A DNA stretch of 64,000 bases from Paludisphaera mucosa (GTDB taxonomy: Bacteria > Planctomycetota > Planctomycetia > Isosphaerales > Isosphaeraceae). A program made the position numbers and the translations under genes. Each line of letters starts with the position of its first letter. The stretch's first letter is position 1. Shown one piece after another: positions 9,232-19,544 of this stretch. The notes beneath the pieces are model-generated. The model was not told the origin of the DNA and did no database searches. It saw only the letters and a list, made by a program, of their open reading frames with translations. The stretch spans positions 1,302,001 to 1,366,000 of the forward strand of contig NZ_JARRAG010000002.1 in assembly GCF_029589435.1 (NCBI RefSeq), in the 5' to 3' direction.

Positions 9232-9867
9232 TCAGGGCCGCTCCGCGTCCGTCGGCCGGTCGAGCGCCCGGGCCCCCTCGTCCCCCAGGCGCTTTCGCAC
9301 CCGCGCGACGGCCTTGTAGACGTTGGCCTCGCTGGTGCCGAGGTGCCGCGCCGCCTCCTTGACGGTCCAGATCTCCAGGCAGACGAGCCGGAACGCCTCC
9401 CAGGTCTGGGGCTCGACGCGGCGTCGGACCTCGGCCTGGATCCGCTCGGCCTCGCGACGCCGGCCCGCGAACCAGGACGGCCAGCCGTCGCCGTCCGGGT
9501 CGGGCGTCGGATCGACCGAAACCCCGCGGGCGGCGGCGAACTCGTCGCGATCGTCGAGGGGGACCGTCGCCTCGGCCCTCCGCTTCTTGAGGTGGTCGAT
9601 CGCCTCGTAGCGGCAGACCCGCCAGAGCCAGCCCCGGAAGCTGCCGTCGGGGTCGTAGACGAACGACCGCATCCGGTTCGCCACCTGGATCCAGGTCTCC
9701 TGGACGACGTCGTCCGTCGCCGCCGCGTCGAGCCCGAGCCGACGGCAGCAGGCCGAGAGCAGCGGGTCGTACCGCCGCCGGAAGGCGTCCCAGGCCTGCT
9801 GGTCGCCCCAGTCGGCGACCGCCCCCAGCATCGACGGCCTGGTGCTCCCCACTTCGGCGTATAGCAT
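9232..9867 (-). CDS. ECF RNA polymerase sigma factor, kinase-linked type
   Basis: This is a 211-residue sigma-70 family protein of ECF type. Region 2 holds DDVVQETW and RGWLWRVCRYEAIDHLKKR. Region 4 holds WTVKEAARHLGTSEANVYKAVARVRKRL, a helix-turn-helix for the -35 element. The reading frame extends upstream to 10020, but the ATG at 9867 is preferred. It begins MLYAEVGSTRPS, the usual opening of planctomycete ECF proteins, and has GGAG 9 bases upstream. The extra 51 residues do not look conserved. The Ser/Thr kinase follows after 3 bases and is probably its regulatory partner. The upstream region is unusually AT-rich for this window and contains a palindrome. Confidence 0.92.
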   Translation of the reverse strand: MLYAEVGSTRPSMLGAVADWGDQQAWDAFRRRYDPLLSACCRRLGLDAAATDDVVQETWIQVANRMRSFVYDPDGSFRGWLWRVCRYEAIDHLKKRRAEATVPLDDRDEFAAARGVSVDPTPDPDGDGWPSWFAGRRREAERIQAEVRRRVEPQTWEAFRLVCLEIWTVKEAARHLGTSEANVYKAVARVRKRLGDEGARALDRPTDAERP

Positions 9868-10391
9868 GACTCGGCACTCCGAACAGGACAACTTCGAGGC
9901 CTCGTGACGAGGGAATCTCGAGGGAGAAATTTCTCTAGGCGTGTCCAAGGTAAGAGGAGTCCTTACGGAGCAAGTCGTCTCTCGTAATGACGGCGCATGC
10001 GCATGCATTGAATCTATCACTGGCGGTGACGGTCTTCAAGTGACCTGAAGTCACGTTTAGATCTCGATGCGAATCATGAATTCTCTGGGTCGGAGTTCAA
10101 TGGCGCGACTCGTGTTCGTTGAGGAGGCTGCGGCGCGAACACCGTCCCTTAGAAGATTCGTTGCGGGTTCCGCCGTATGACATCGCCGACAAGATCTGCC
10201 CATTCATCGCCATTCTTGGCGCGGCCACCAAGGCGGCCGGGGGCGCACGACAAACGTCCGAAGTGGAGGACCAAGATGCGAAGTGTCTTTGTCCAATGCA
10301 TCGCAGCCTCTAATTTTCGATTCTCATGCCCGCGTCTCTTGCCTTGCCTGGCTTCGTCACTCCGAATAACGTCACAAACAGGAGTATAGTT
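9868..10391. other. 524-base intergenic region of lower GC between divergent genes
   Basis: This gap separates the leftward ECF sigma gene from the rightward PEP-CTERM gene and must hold the promoters of both. Base composition is clearly less GC-rich than in the flanking genes. Short open frames in it have no ribosome site or conserved look and were not called. It contains GCATGCGCATGC (9995-10006), an alternating purine-pyrimidine palindrome, and GTGAC-5-GTCAC (10040-10054). No RNA gene is recognised. Confidence 0.5.
10040..10054. promoter_or_regulatory. Candidate operator palindrome GTGAC-N5-GTCAC
   Basis: GTGACCTGAAGTCAC is a perfect 5-base inverted repeat with a 5-base centre. A further GTGAC-like copy (GGTGAC at 10025-10030) lies 10 bases upstream. 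It sits between divergent promoters and could bind a dimeric regulator. The regulator is unknown and a chance occurrence cannot be excluded. Confidence 0.25.
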
Positions 10392-11030
10392 ATGCGACTG
10401 AAATCGTTCGTCGTGCTCGCTTCTCTCATGGTGGGGCAGGCAAGTGGTGGGGTCCTCGTCGACAATTCCACCCTGGGCTACTACAACTCGGGCATCGGCG
10501 GCCGGCTGGTCAACACGGGGCCCTTCTTCACGGGCGATCCGAGGCTTAGCGTGAGTAGCGCTCCCGATCTATCCGCGGCGGCGACCCAGCTCGGCGGTTG
10601 GCTGACCGAGCCGCTTGATCTTGCCACGCCTGGATCGACCTGGAGTTCCGGCCCGGTTTCGATCCCCACCGCATGGGCCAACGGCACCTCCACGGCGGTT
10701 ATATATTCGATCGGAGAGAGCGGATATAAGCTCGGTGATGTAAGTATCTCGATTGGTGTCGACAACGGTATACTCGTCTGGCTCGACGGGTCATTCGTCC
10801 ACGGCGACATTGCACCCGGACTTCCACATCCTTTGGGTGAATACGTATACAATCTCGGTGATCTGTCTTCTGGGGTGCATCACCTACAACTCCTCCGAGT
10901 AGGCCTCGGCGTCCCGGAGAATTGGAACATTCAAGTGACCGGCACTCTCTCGTCTGTTCCTGAACCGTCCAGCCTCGCTCTCATCGGCCTCGGTGCTTTG
11001 AGCGTGTTCCTCTGCTGGTTACGCCGCTGA
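10392..11030 (+). CDS. PEP-CTERM sorting-signal protein
   Basis: This 212-residue exported protein has a signal peptide (MRLKSFVVLASLMVGQASG). Its carboxyl end is a standard PEP-CTERM signal: VPEPSSLALIGLG, a hydrophobic helix, then LRR. Such proteins are processed by an exosortase and placed on the cell surface or in extracellular matrix. The body is beta-rich and low in charge with no recognised enzyme domain. The ATG at 10392 is chosen over 10326 because it starts the signal peptide and has AGGAG at a good distance. Codon use is more AT-rich than in neighbours, which may mean later arrival or relaxed selection. Its stop overlaps an ATG of the next frame as TGATG. Confidence 0.88.
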   Translation: MRLKSFVVLASLMVGQASGGVLVDNSTLGYYNSGIGGRLVNTGPFFTGDPRLSVSSAPDLSAAATQLGGWLTEPLDLATPGSTWSSGPVSIPTAWANGTSTAVIYSIGESGYKLGDVSISIGVDNGILVWLDGSFVHGDIAPGLPHPLGEYVYNLGDLSSGVHHLQLLRVGLGVPENWNIQVTGTLSSVPEPSSLALIGLGALSVFLCWLRR

Positions 11031-11080
11031 TGCATCAGGCTCGGCCTTCTGGTGGCTGGGTTGCCAGCCCGGATAACGGA

Positions 11081-11986
11081 ATGGCGTCTTTCAAAATCGA
11101 CGACCCGCGGTACGGACGGTTCCTGAAGCCGGGCGAGCCGGCCGGGCCGGCGGATTCGGACGTGGAGCGGAGGCTGCGCGTCCTGGCGGAGTGGCTGCGC
11201 CGCCAGGACCCGCAGGTGCTCGGCGTCCGCCTGGTGGCGGAGGATCAGGAGGCCGGCGGGAAGCCGATGGTGCACGTCGCCTTCCCGCTGGGCCGCAACC
11301 GCGTCCGCGATCCGGCGCGGCTGTTCGACCCCGGGAACCCCGCCATCTCCGACCTGCTCGGGCCCGAGATCGCCGCCGGCAAGCGGCTGAACATCCGGGC
11401 CGACGCCCACTTCGACGAGTCGTACAGCTACCTCCGCATTCCCCCCGAGGCGCTGGGGGACAAGGTCCACGGCGACCGCCGCCGGCTGGAGGACCTCCTG
11501 CGCAAGCTGGACGAAGAGATCCGACCCGCCGTCGCCGCGGTCGTGGCGGCGGCCCAGGGGGAGATCGACCACGCGACGATCGCCGCCCCGCCGGACTGGC
11601 GGACGAACGGGGCGTTCGCCGCGACGCCCGACGAGTCCGACACGCCCTCCACCCACGACCCCCGCGAGCCGGCGTTCGACCCCGCCCGGAAGCTGCGAGA
11701 CTTCCTGACGAGCCGGGGCCTCCGTCCCGACGCCGTCGCCGCCGTCAAGGTCACGACCTTCGTCCGCCGCGACGAGGACTGGCTGCGGATCGACGTCCCC
11801 CGCGGCGGCACCCTCCGCGGCGACGTCCCGATGCACCTGAGCAAGGCCGGCGTCGCCACGATGAAGAACGCCAAAGCCTCCCACGACGACGAGATCCTGG
11901 GCACGATCTACTGCAAGGCCGCCGACGTCCGAAACCTCCTCGCCGACGACCCGAACTCCATGGTCGAGTACCGCCCCAGGCGGTGA
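11081..11986 (+). CDS. Hypothetical protein, no recognised domain
   Basis: This 301-residue soluble protein has no signal peptide and no membrane segment. It opens MASFKIDDPRYGRFLKPGE. The middle contains HFDESYSYLRIPPEALGDK and a charged helix. After a Pro/Asp-rich linker near residue 200, a second segment (KLRDFLTSRGLRP to the end) resembles a small alpha/beta unit. An earlier ATG at 11030 overlaps the stop of the PEP-CTERM gene and would add 17 unconserved-looking residues, so 11081 is preferred. The upstream gene may be co-transcribed. It converges with the gene at 12007 with 20 bases between stops. Function unknown. Confidence 0.7.
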   Translation: MASFKIDDPRYGRFLKPGEPAGPADSDVERRLRVLAEWLRRQDPQVLGVRLVAEDQEAGGKPMVHVAFPLGRNRVRDPARLFDPGNPAISDLLGPEIAAGKRLNIRADAHFDESYSYLRIPPEALGDKVHGDRRRLEDLLRKLDEEIRPAVAAVVAAAQGEIDHATIAAPPDWRTNGAFAATPDESDTPSTHDPREPAFDPARKLRDFLTSRGLRPDAVAAVKVTTFVRRDEDWLRIDVPRGGTLRGDVPMHLSKAGVATMKNAKASHDDEILGTIYCKAADVRNLLADDPNSMVEYRPRR

Positions 11987-12006
11987 GGAGCCGCCGGCGT
12001 CGGGGC

Positions 12007-13464
12007 TCACGGCTTTCGGATCGTGATCCGGTACTCGGGCGTGAACAGGTCGGGGACCTCCGGCGCGGTGAGCACGGCGGCGTCGCCCTCGAGTTCGAGC
12101 GAGAACGGCCGCCCGGTCGCCGGGTCCGCGGGGATCGGGACCTCCTTCACGTCGTCGAGCGATTTCGGCAGGGCCCCGCCGTGGCCGGCGGCGTGGATTC
12201 GGATCGCCTCGACGACCCGCAGCAGGGCGACGCGGCGGGGGAGCCGGGCCTCGGCCTTCTGGACCGGGTAGATCGAAGGGTGGAGCATCACCAGGGCGGC
12301 GAACGGGCCGTCCTTGGCCCCCTCGACGGCCTTCTCATACTCCCCTTGCCGCTCACGGGCCTCGAGGAACGGGAGGTACATCGTCCGGAAGAGCCGGTCC
12401 CAGAGCGTCCGGTAGCCCAGGACCAGGCCGCGGGCGGCGACCTCGTCCTCGCTCATGTCCCGGATCCGTACCGCCGGGAAGCCGCCCGACTCGACGACCC
12501 GCTCCCGGAGCGTCGTGAGGTGCATCCGCTTGTAGGCCGCGAGGTCCGTCCCGATCGCGGCCTTCAGCCGCTTCTCCTCCTCGGTCGGCCCGCCCGGGCC
12601 GCCCCCGAAGGAGACCCGGCCCGCGAGCTTGCGCAGCCGTCCGTCCATCGTCTCCAGGCGCCGGGCCCAGCCCGCGGCGGTCGCCGGCTCGGCGCCGTCC
12701 ACCAGCTCGGGGACCATGTTCTCGGCGATCAGCCGCTCCTGCTCCAGGGCCTCGCGGAGGCTCACGAACGGCTGGGGCAGGGCGGTCAGGGACCAGTAGA
12801 GGTTGGGCGACCCCGGCGCCCCGATCCAGTCCTCGACGCGGTCGAGGTTGATGGAGCCGAGCGCCACGCCGACCAGCCCGCCGATCGCGAACGGCGAGGA
12901 GCCCACCTGCCGCGCGAAGGCGAAGCCGGTCTCCATCGACCGCGCCGCGTCGTCGAACCGGCCCTCGGCGATCTCGACCCTCGCCTTCACGGCGAGGAGC
13001 CGGGCCCAGTTCCGGAGCGACTGGACGTCCCCGAGGGCGATCTCGACCACGTCGACGCGCTGTTCTTCCAGGGGATACGCCCAGTCGCAGGTCGCGCGTC
13101 GGGCGGCGATGGCGAGCAGGTCGAGCTGCCGCGATCGGGCGTCGACGAGGGCCTTCGCCTCCGCGAGCGGGAGTTCGCGGATCGGGAGCTGGAGCCAGCG
13201 CGCGGGCTCCCTGGCCAGCGCGTCCCACTCCTGCTCCTTCACCTCGTACCGGAGCCGCAGGATGATGGGCGCGGCGTCGCCGGGATTGAGCCGGGCCGAC
13301 GAGGGGAGCAGCGGATATCGCAACGACGGGCTCGGCTCCGCGGCCGGCGAGACCGCCAGCGTCACGGGCGTCGCGGCTTTTCGGGCCGCCGGAGCCTGGG
13401 CCCGCGCCGGGGAGGACGCGGCGACGGCCGAAAGGACCAGCAAGGGGATCGAAACGCGTTTCAT
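12007..13464 (-). CDS. Hypothetical exported protein
   Basis: This 485-residue protein begins with a signal peptide ending near PARAQA, followed by an alanine/proline-rich stretch. The rest is mostly alpha-helical with many Glu, Arg and Ala residues, for example WARLLAVKARVEIAEGRF, which suggests a helical-repeat scaffold of TPR type. No catalytic motif is seen. The start has GAGGAGA upstream. It lies 100 bases after the end of the ECF/partner pair at 13565-14547 and on the same strand, so it could be part of that transcript. Function unknown; it looks like a planctomycete lineage-specific family. Confidence 0.72.
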   Translation of the reverse strand: MKRVSIPLLVLSAVAASSPARAQAPAARKAATPVTLAVSPAAEPSPSLRYPLLPSSARLNPGDAAPIILRLRYEVKEQEWDALAREPARWLQLPIRELPLAEAKALVDARSRQLDLLAIAARRATCDWAYPLEEQRVDVVEIALGDVQSLRNWARLLAVKARVEIAEGRFDDAARSMETGFAFARQVGSSPFAIGGLVGVALGSINLDRVEDWIGAPGSPNLYWSLTALPQPFVSLREALEQERLIAENMVPELVDGAEPATAAGWARRLETMDGRLRKLAGRVSFGGGPGGPTEEEKRLKAAIGTDLAAYKRMHLTTLRERVVESGGFPAVRIRDMSEDEVAARGLVLGYRTLWDRLFRTMYLPFLEARERQGEYEKAVEGAKDGPFAALVMLHPSIYPVQKAEARLPRRVALLRVVEAIRIHAAGHGGALPKSLDDVKEVPIPADPATGRPFSLELEGDAAVLTAPEVPDLFTPEYRITIRKP

Positions 13465-13564
13465 CCGATCGTCTCCTCGTCGAACCGACTTAGGGCCGCG
13501 CGGACGGCGACCGCCGCCGCCCGGGGGCGACCCATGAAGATCGTGCGATGTCTCGTCCGGGCGG

Positions 13565-14068
13565 CTACAGGTTCAGGAATCGATCCCGGTCGCCGACCCG
13601 GATGGGGGCGGATTCCGGCGGATCCGCCGACCCCCCGCCCGGGGGCCGGGGCTGGACCTCGGGCTCGAATCTCCCGTCGGCGATCCGGCGGGTCAGCTCC
13701 AGATAGCTCGTCGCCGCGAAGGGGCGTCCGCGCTCGTCGGCGACTTGGGGCCGCGGGGGAGCCGGACGGGCGAGGTCGGGCGTCGATCTCGCGAGCCCCG
13801 CGTCGGGGCGGCCCGCGATCCGCTCGGATTCGGGCGCGACGGCGCGGCGGCGCTCCAGGCCCCACCCGGTCGCGAGGGCGATGGACGCCAGGCCCAGCGT
13901 CAGGGTCGCGGCCGCGAGCGTCCGGAAGGCCCCGCGGCGCTCGGCGGTCGCGGCGGCCCGGCCGGCCTCGTAGAGCATCCGGCCGCGGTCGAGGCCGCCG
14001 GACGCGGGGAGCCAGGCGGCGAGGCGGCCTTCCAGGGCGATCAGGGGGTCGGGTTCGTCGAGGGACAT
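13565..14068 (-). CDS. Small single-pass membrane protein, probable ECF partner
   Basis: This 167-residue protein opens MSLDEPDPLIALEGRLAAWL. It has one membrane helix near residues 52-68 (LAAATLTLGLASIALATG) and a proline-rich outer part ending in DRDRFLNL. Its start lies inside the preceding sigma gene, overlapping by 28 bases, so the two are surely co-expressed. Position and topology (short cytoplasmic head, one helix, variable outer part) fit an anti-sigma factor, but no zinc motif or known anti-sigma domain is visible. The anti-sigma role is therefore inference. Confidence 0.72.
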   Translation of the reverse strand: MSLDEPDPLIALEGRLAAWLPASGGLDRGRMLYEAGRAAATAERRGAFRTLAAATLTLGLASIALATGWGLERRRAVAPESERIAGRPDAGLARSTPDLARPAPPRPQVADERGRPFAATSYLELTRRIADGRFEPEVQPRPPGGGSADPPESAPIRVGDRDRFLNL

Positions 14069-14547
14069 GGTCGTTCCAGCCTTTCCAGGAGCCGGGCGAG
14101 CCCCAGCTTGTAGCGACGATGGGCGGCGGCCGTCGAGCAGCCCTGCAGCTCGGCGACCTGTTCGAACGTCAGCCCGCCCCAGATCCGGGCCGTGACGACC
14201 TCGCGGGCCTCGGGGTCGAGCCCGGCCAGGTGCGCGGCGGCCTCGCGGGCGTCGAGGCGGTCGTCCACCGCCGCGAACCAGGCGTCTCCTTCGGGCCTGC
14301 CGACGCTCGCCTCGCGGGCCTTCCGCCGCCGCGAACCGCGACGGGCCGAGAGGGCCGCGTTCCGCACGACCCGGTGGAGCCAGGCCGCCGGCTGGTCGGG
14401 GAGGGTCGGCCGGCGGGCCAGGGCCACGAAGGCGTCCTGAACCAGGTCCTCCGCCTCGGGCCCTTCGCGCCACTGGCGGGCGTAGAGGATCAGGGCCGCC
14501 GCGTGGGCGTCGAAGAGGCGTCCCAGGTCGTCCGGACCCACCCCCAT
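14041..14547 (-). CDS. ECF RNA polymerase sigma factor
   Basis: This is a 168-residue ECF sigma factor. Region 2 shows EAEDLVQDAFVALARRP and AAWLHRVVRNAALSARR. Region 4 shows LDPEAREVVTARIWGGLTF and QVAELQGCSTAAAHRRYKL. The ATG at 14547 is chosen because GGAGG stands 4 bases ahead of it; a start five codons upstream lacks a ribosome site. The gene overlaps the start of its probable membrane partner by 28 bases. The target promoters are unknown. Confidence 0.9.
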   Translation of the reverse strand: MGVGPDDLGRLFDAHAAALILYARQWREGPEAEDLVQDAFVALARRPTLPDQPAAWLHRVVRNAALSARRGSRRRKAREASVGRPEGDAWFAAVDDRLDAREAAAHLAGLDPEAREVVTARIWGGLTFEQVAELQGCSTAAAHRRYKLGLARLLERLERPCPSTNPTP

Positions 14548-14668
14548 GTCCCCTCCGCCCATCGACAGTGGTCGGACCCCTCTCCCCAGAGTACCAGACG
14601 TCGCGGCCTCGGCGATTTCTCGGGGGGCGGGCGAAATTCTTCCCGATCCGCCCGGCGGGCGGTCGGTC

Positions 14669-14928
14669 GAGCCTCTTGAGGCCCCGGGCGTCGGTCAGCA
14701 CGTGGAGCCCGCAGGCGTCGAGGACCCGACGGCGCGGTCCGTCGCCGCGGACGAGCATGGGCCCCTTCGCGCCGGCCGGCGGCTCGCCGTCGGGAGGGCC
14801 CGGGGATCGTCGCCCACGTACCGGAAGGGCCGGTCCCGGGTGAGTTCGTGGCGGAAGGGGTCGGGGGGCGGCTCGATCGGGCTGCGGGGCGGGATGACGG
14901 CCTCGGGTCGCAGGAATCGTTCGCTCAT
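14669..14928 (-). pseudogene. Small hypothetical gene with a one-base frameshift
   Basis: An ATG at 14928 with GGGAG 7 bases upstream opens MSERFLRPEAVIPPRSPIEP and reads sensibly to RYVGDDPRALP. There the frame must shift by one base, next to the run CCC at 14792-14794, to continue as DGEPPAGAKGPMLVRGD, then RRVLDACGLHVLTDARGLKRL. Unshifted, the frame ends at 14695 with an arginine/serine-rich tail that looks like noise. In the shifted frame no stop follows the last conserved-looking residues, so the end is also damaged or undefined. The pattern resembles short planctomycete proteins with a repeat-like GLYV...L end (from memory). It is a decayed gene or a sequence error. Confidence 0.45.
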
Positions 14929-15131
14929 GGCGGGGCTCCCAAAGGGCCGCGACGGCCGGCTCGGGGCGAGCGGTCGCCCGCCCCCGTAGAACGGGAGGGG
15001 GTCGGCCCTGTCGGAATGGGCAGTCCGGACGAGATCGAACGTCCGATGGAATGGGAATTGCCTTATGGTCCGGGGGCCAGGATGAGGGCCCATGAGATGA
15101 CATCCCGAAGCAGCCGAGGAGGAGCGACGCC

Positions 15132-17237
<2,106 letters not shown>

Positions 17238-17302
17238 GTCGTCTCCCTTCCCGGCCGATGGTCGCCGTACCGTTCGCGATCAACTCGAAGGACCCTCCGA
17301 AA

Positions 17303-17752
17303 ATGCCCCACAGCCGAAGATCCGTCCTCTCCGCGCTCGGCGCCGCGCTCCCCTTCGGGCTGGGCGAGAGCGTCCGGGCCGGGGCCGACGCCTTGAAAGC
17401 CCCGGCCGACGCGGCCCCGACGCTGCGCTTCCGGCCGTTCGAGGACGCCGTCCGCGAGGCCTTCGCCGGCCCCGGCGACGGCCGAGGCTCGACGTGTCGC
17501 CGCGTCGAGATCGGCTGCTCCGAGCAGGTCCAGGCCGGCGTCCAGGGTTGCTGCAACGACCGTCCCTTCGCCGGCTTCCCGGCGGGCCGTCTCCGGATCG
17601 TCCGCAGCGGCTTCGAACCGGGCCCCGTACGCGGGGGCGTCCGGCTCTACGTCGCCACCTTGGACGTGGTCAGGACCGACGGCCGGCCGGCCGATGGGCC
17701 GGGCCGTCCGCTCGATTTCGCCAGCCTCCCCCCCGCCCCGATCCTGGCCTGA
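17303..17752 (+). CDS. Small exported hypothetical protein
   Basis: This 149-residue protein has a signal-like amino end (MPHSRRSVLSALGAALPFG), possibly of twin-arginine type. The mature part holds four cysteines (STCRRVEIGCSEQVQ and GVQGCCNDRP), which could form disulphides or bind a metal. The ATG at 17303 is preferred over 17258 because it begins the signal region and has AAGGA upstream. It lies 65 bases after the catalase gene and may share its transcript. No family is recognised, and a link to peroxide stress would be guesswork. Confidence 0.6.
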   Translation: MPHSRRSVLSALGAALPFGLGESVRAGADALKAPADAAPTLRFRPFEDAVREAFAGPGDGRGSTCRRVEIGCSEQVQAGVQGCCNDRPFAGFPAGRLRIVRSGFEPGPVRGGVRLYVATLDVVRTDGRPADGPGRPLDFASLPPAPILA

Positions 17753-17836
17753 GCCCGGCCGGCGGAGGGCCGATTTCAGGCCTCGATTCTGATATCGATC
17801 GACACGTATCGATCCTTCAACACCAGGAGAATCACG

Positions 17837-18097
17837 ATGACGGAAGCGGTTTTCGAGGGCGTGGGCGTCAAGGCGCGTGAGCACGAGGAAGGCTTCGGGA
17901 CCAAGCTGATCGAGCAGTACACGAGTCAGGTCCCCTCGGGGTTCTACCTCGGCCTGGCCTTCGGCTCGGTGGGGATCTCGCTGGCGCTCAAGCTGAGCGG
18001 GCGCGACCGCGACGCGCAGTTCGTCGGCCAGTGGGTGGCGCCCTTCATGCTGATGGGGCTCTACAACAAGCTCGTCAAACTCCAGGGATCGGACTGA
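17837..18097 (+). CDS. Small membrane-associated hypothetical protein
   Basis: This 86-residue protein has a charged amino half and a hydrophobic segment around YLGLAFGSVGISLALKL, with a second weaker one near WVAPFMLMGLYNKLV. It may be a two-helix membrane protein. The ATG follows AGGAG by 8 bases. It faces the DUF1990 gene tail to tail with 30 bases between. Similar short proteins are seen in planctomycetes as far as I recall; the function is unknown. Confidence 0.75.
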   Translation: MTEAVFEGVGVKAREHEEGFGTKLIEQYTSQVPSGFYLGLAFGSVGISLALKLSGRDRDAQFVGQWVAPFMLMGLYNKLVKLQGSD

Positions 18098-18127
18098 GCC
18101 GACCCGACCCGAAGGCCCCCGGCGCGA

Positions 18128-18832
18128 TCAGCCGGCGGGCTCCGGGTCGGTCCGGACCGGCGCGGGGTCGCCGCGATGGGCGAGTCCGCCCGCCTCGGCC
18201 ACCGGCTTGACGACGGGCTGGTGGGCGACGCGCCGCAGCCTCTCGGGGGCACGCCGACGCCAGAGCGATCGGTAGTGCTCGCCGATCACCCGGAAGCCCA
18301 CCTTCGTCCACAGGTTGGGGAACTGGCCCATCCGCCAGTGCGCCTCGATCTTGAAGTGGACGCCGCCCGTCTCGTGGTCCTTGGTCATCAGGAACCACTC
18401 GAAGCCGCGTTCGACGTGGCCTTCAAGGGTGTCGTAGCGGAACCCGAAGTAGCTCACGTCGCCGAAGTCCTCCTCGCGGAGGCTGTGGACGCGGACGCCG
18501 CAGAGGAAGCGGAACCCCAGGACCTTCAGCTCCAGCAGCATGTCGCGGCCGACCGGCGGGGTGTCGGGGTCGAAGTGCCCCACGACGATGCGGGGGTCGG
18601 AGAAGTCGTAGTTGATGATCGCCTGCTTGGCGCGCTCGAAGACGCCGTCCGGGACCGGCGGGCCTTTCGGCTCGGTGCCGATCTCGTCGTCGCTGCCGTC
18701 GACGATCCAGCCGTTGGCGACCGTCATCTCCTCGAGCGGCGTGTCGAAGTTGACCGTGCGGTCCTTGAGCGCGTCGAGGTAGCCGCGCATCTCGCGGTCG
18801 TTCCACCCCCGGCCGAACCGGAACAGGGCCAT
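18128..18832 (-). CDS. DUF1990 family protein
   Basis: This 234-residue protein matches the DUF1990 pattern. Its centre reads FGFRYDTLEGHVERGFEWF and HFKIEAHWRMGQFPNLW, corresponding to the family's TLPGHPExGEE and SRP blocks. The last 25 residues are a proline-rich tail. DUF1990 has no known biochemical role; related folds bind hydrophobic ligands. It follows a second DUF1990-like gene by 4 bases, so the two form an operon of diverged paralogues or a heteromeric pair. Confidence 0.8.
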   Translation of the reverse strand: MALFRFGRGWNDREMRGYLDALKDRTVNFDTPLEEMTVANGWIVDGSDDEIGTEPKGPPVPDGVFERAKQAIINYDFSDPRIVVGHFDPDTPPVGRDMLLELKVLGFRFLCGVRVHSLREEDFGDVSYFGFRYDTLEGHVERGFEWFLMTKDHETGGVHFKIEAHWRMGQFPNLWTKVGFRVIGEHYRSLWRRRAPERLRRVAHQPVVKPVAEAGGLAHRGDPAPVRTDPEPAG

Positions 18833-18836
18833 CCGC

Positions 18837-19442
18837 TCAGCCCTCGCATTCGAAGGTGGAGCGATCGGGCCCGCCGCAGTCGGCCGCGCCGAGGTCCACG
18901 CGCGACGTCGAAACCCGCACGGGGCCGTCCAGCCGGCCGCCGCAGACCTCGGCGACGCGACCGATGAAGCGGATCCAGCAGCGGGCCTGCATCGTCCGGC
19001 CCAGCACCAGGAACCCGATGTAATGGATCAGCCCGCCCGATCGGGCCCGGCTGCGGATGTGGAGCGTCACCCGCCCCTGGTCGTCGCGTCCGGCCTTGAA
19101 GCTGATCCGCCCGGCCTCGGGATGGCCGCAGAGGGTGCGGAGCGTGAGGCAGAGGGGGTCGACCTGGACGACGCGGACGCCGCAGGGCATGATCCCGGCG
19201 AGCCGGATGGACAGCTCGTCGCCGACCTCCAGCGGTTTGTGCTCTTCGCCCCGGCGCTGGAATGCGGCGGTCTCCGGCGGCCCGAACTCGGTGAAGTGCG
19301 TTCGGACGAGTTTCGCCAGGTCCTCGGGGGAGCAAGGCCCCCCCTCGATCGCCCCGATGTAGTCGCGTTGCAGCAGCGGCCCGGTGCCGGTCGCCGCGTG
19401 GATGACGTCCTGGACCTCCGCTCCGATCGATGCTTCACTCAT
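18837..19442 (-). CDS. Second DUF1990-like protein, paired with its neighbour
   Basis: This 201-residue protein has the core of DUF1990 (LTLRTLCGHPEAGRISFKAG, then HIRSRARSGGLIHYIGF). It differs strongly from the downstream gene elsewhere, with a long helical amino part (SPEDLAKLVRTHFTEFGPP) and a cysteine-bearing tail DCGGPDRSTFECEG. The ATG at 19442 is chosen over 19511 because it gives the sensible start MSEASIGAEVQ and has AAGGACGAG upstream. The stop is 4 bases before the next start. It is not certain that this is a true DUF1990 member rather than a distant relative. Confidence 0.7.
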   Translation of the reverse strand: MSEASIGAEVQDVIHAATGTGPLLQRDYIGAIEGGPCSPEDLAKLVRTHFTEFGPPETAAFQRRGEEHKPLEVGDELSIRLAGIMPCGVRVVQVDPLCLTLRTLCGHPEAGRISFKAGRDDQGRVTLHIRSRARSGGLIHYIGFLVLGRTMQARCWIRFIGRVAEVCGGRLDGPVRVSTSRVDLGAADCGGPDRSTFECEG

Positions 19443-19544
19443 GGTCGTCTCGTCCTTCGATCTCGATGGTTCAATTCCATCGGTTGCGGAGCAAAGGACG
19501 AGCCGAATCACCTCGAAATCCAGTCGAGGGGGCCTTCGGGCGGT

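Noticed and set aside
9995-10006. GCATGCGCATGC palindrome considered as a regulatory site
   Set aside because: It is a simple self-complementary alternating sequence with no partner copy or spacing to a start that would support a function.
10119-10389. Two short plus-strand open frames before the PEP-CTERM gene
   Set aside because: They have no ribosome site and no protein-like composition, and overlap a likely promoter region.
11191-14679. A plus-strand frame of more than 1100 codons across the ECF region
   Set aside because: It lies antisense to a hypothetical gene and an ECF gene, and its composition is that of a shadow frame.
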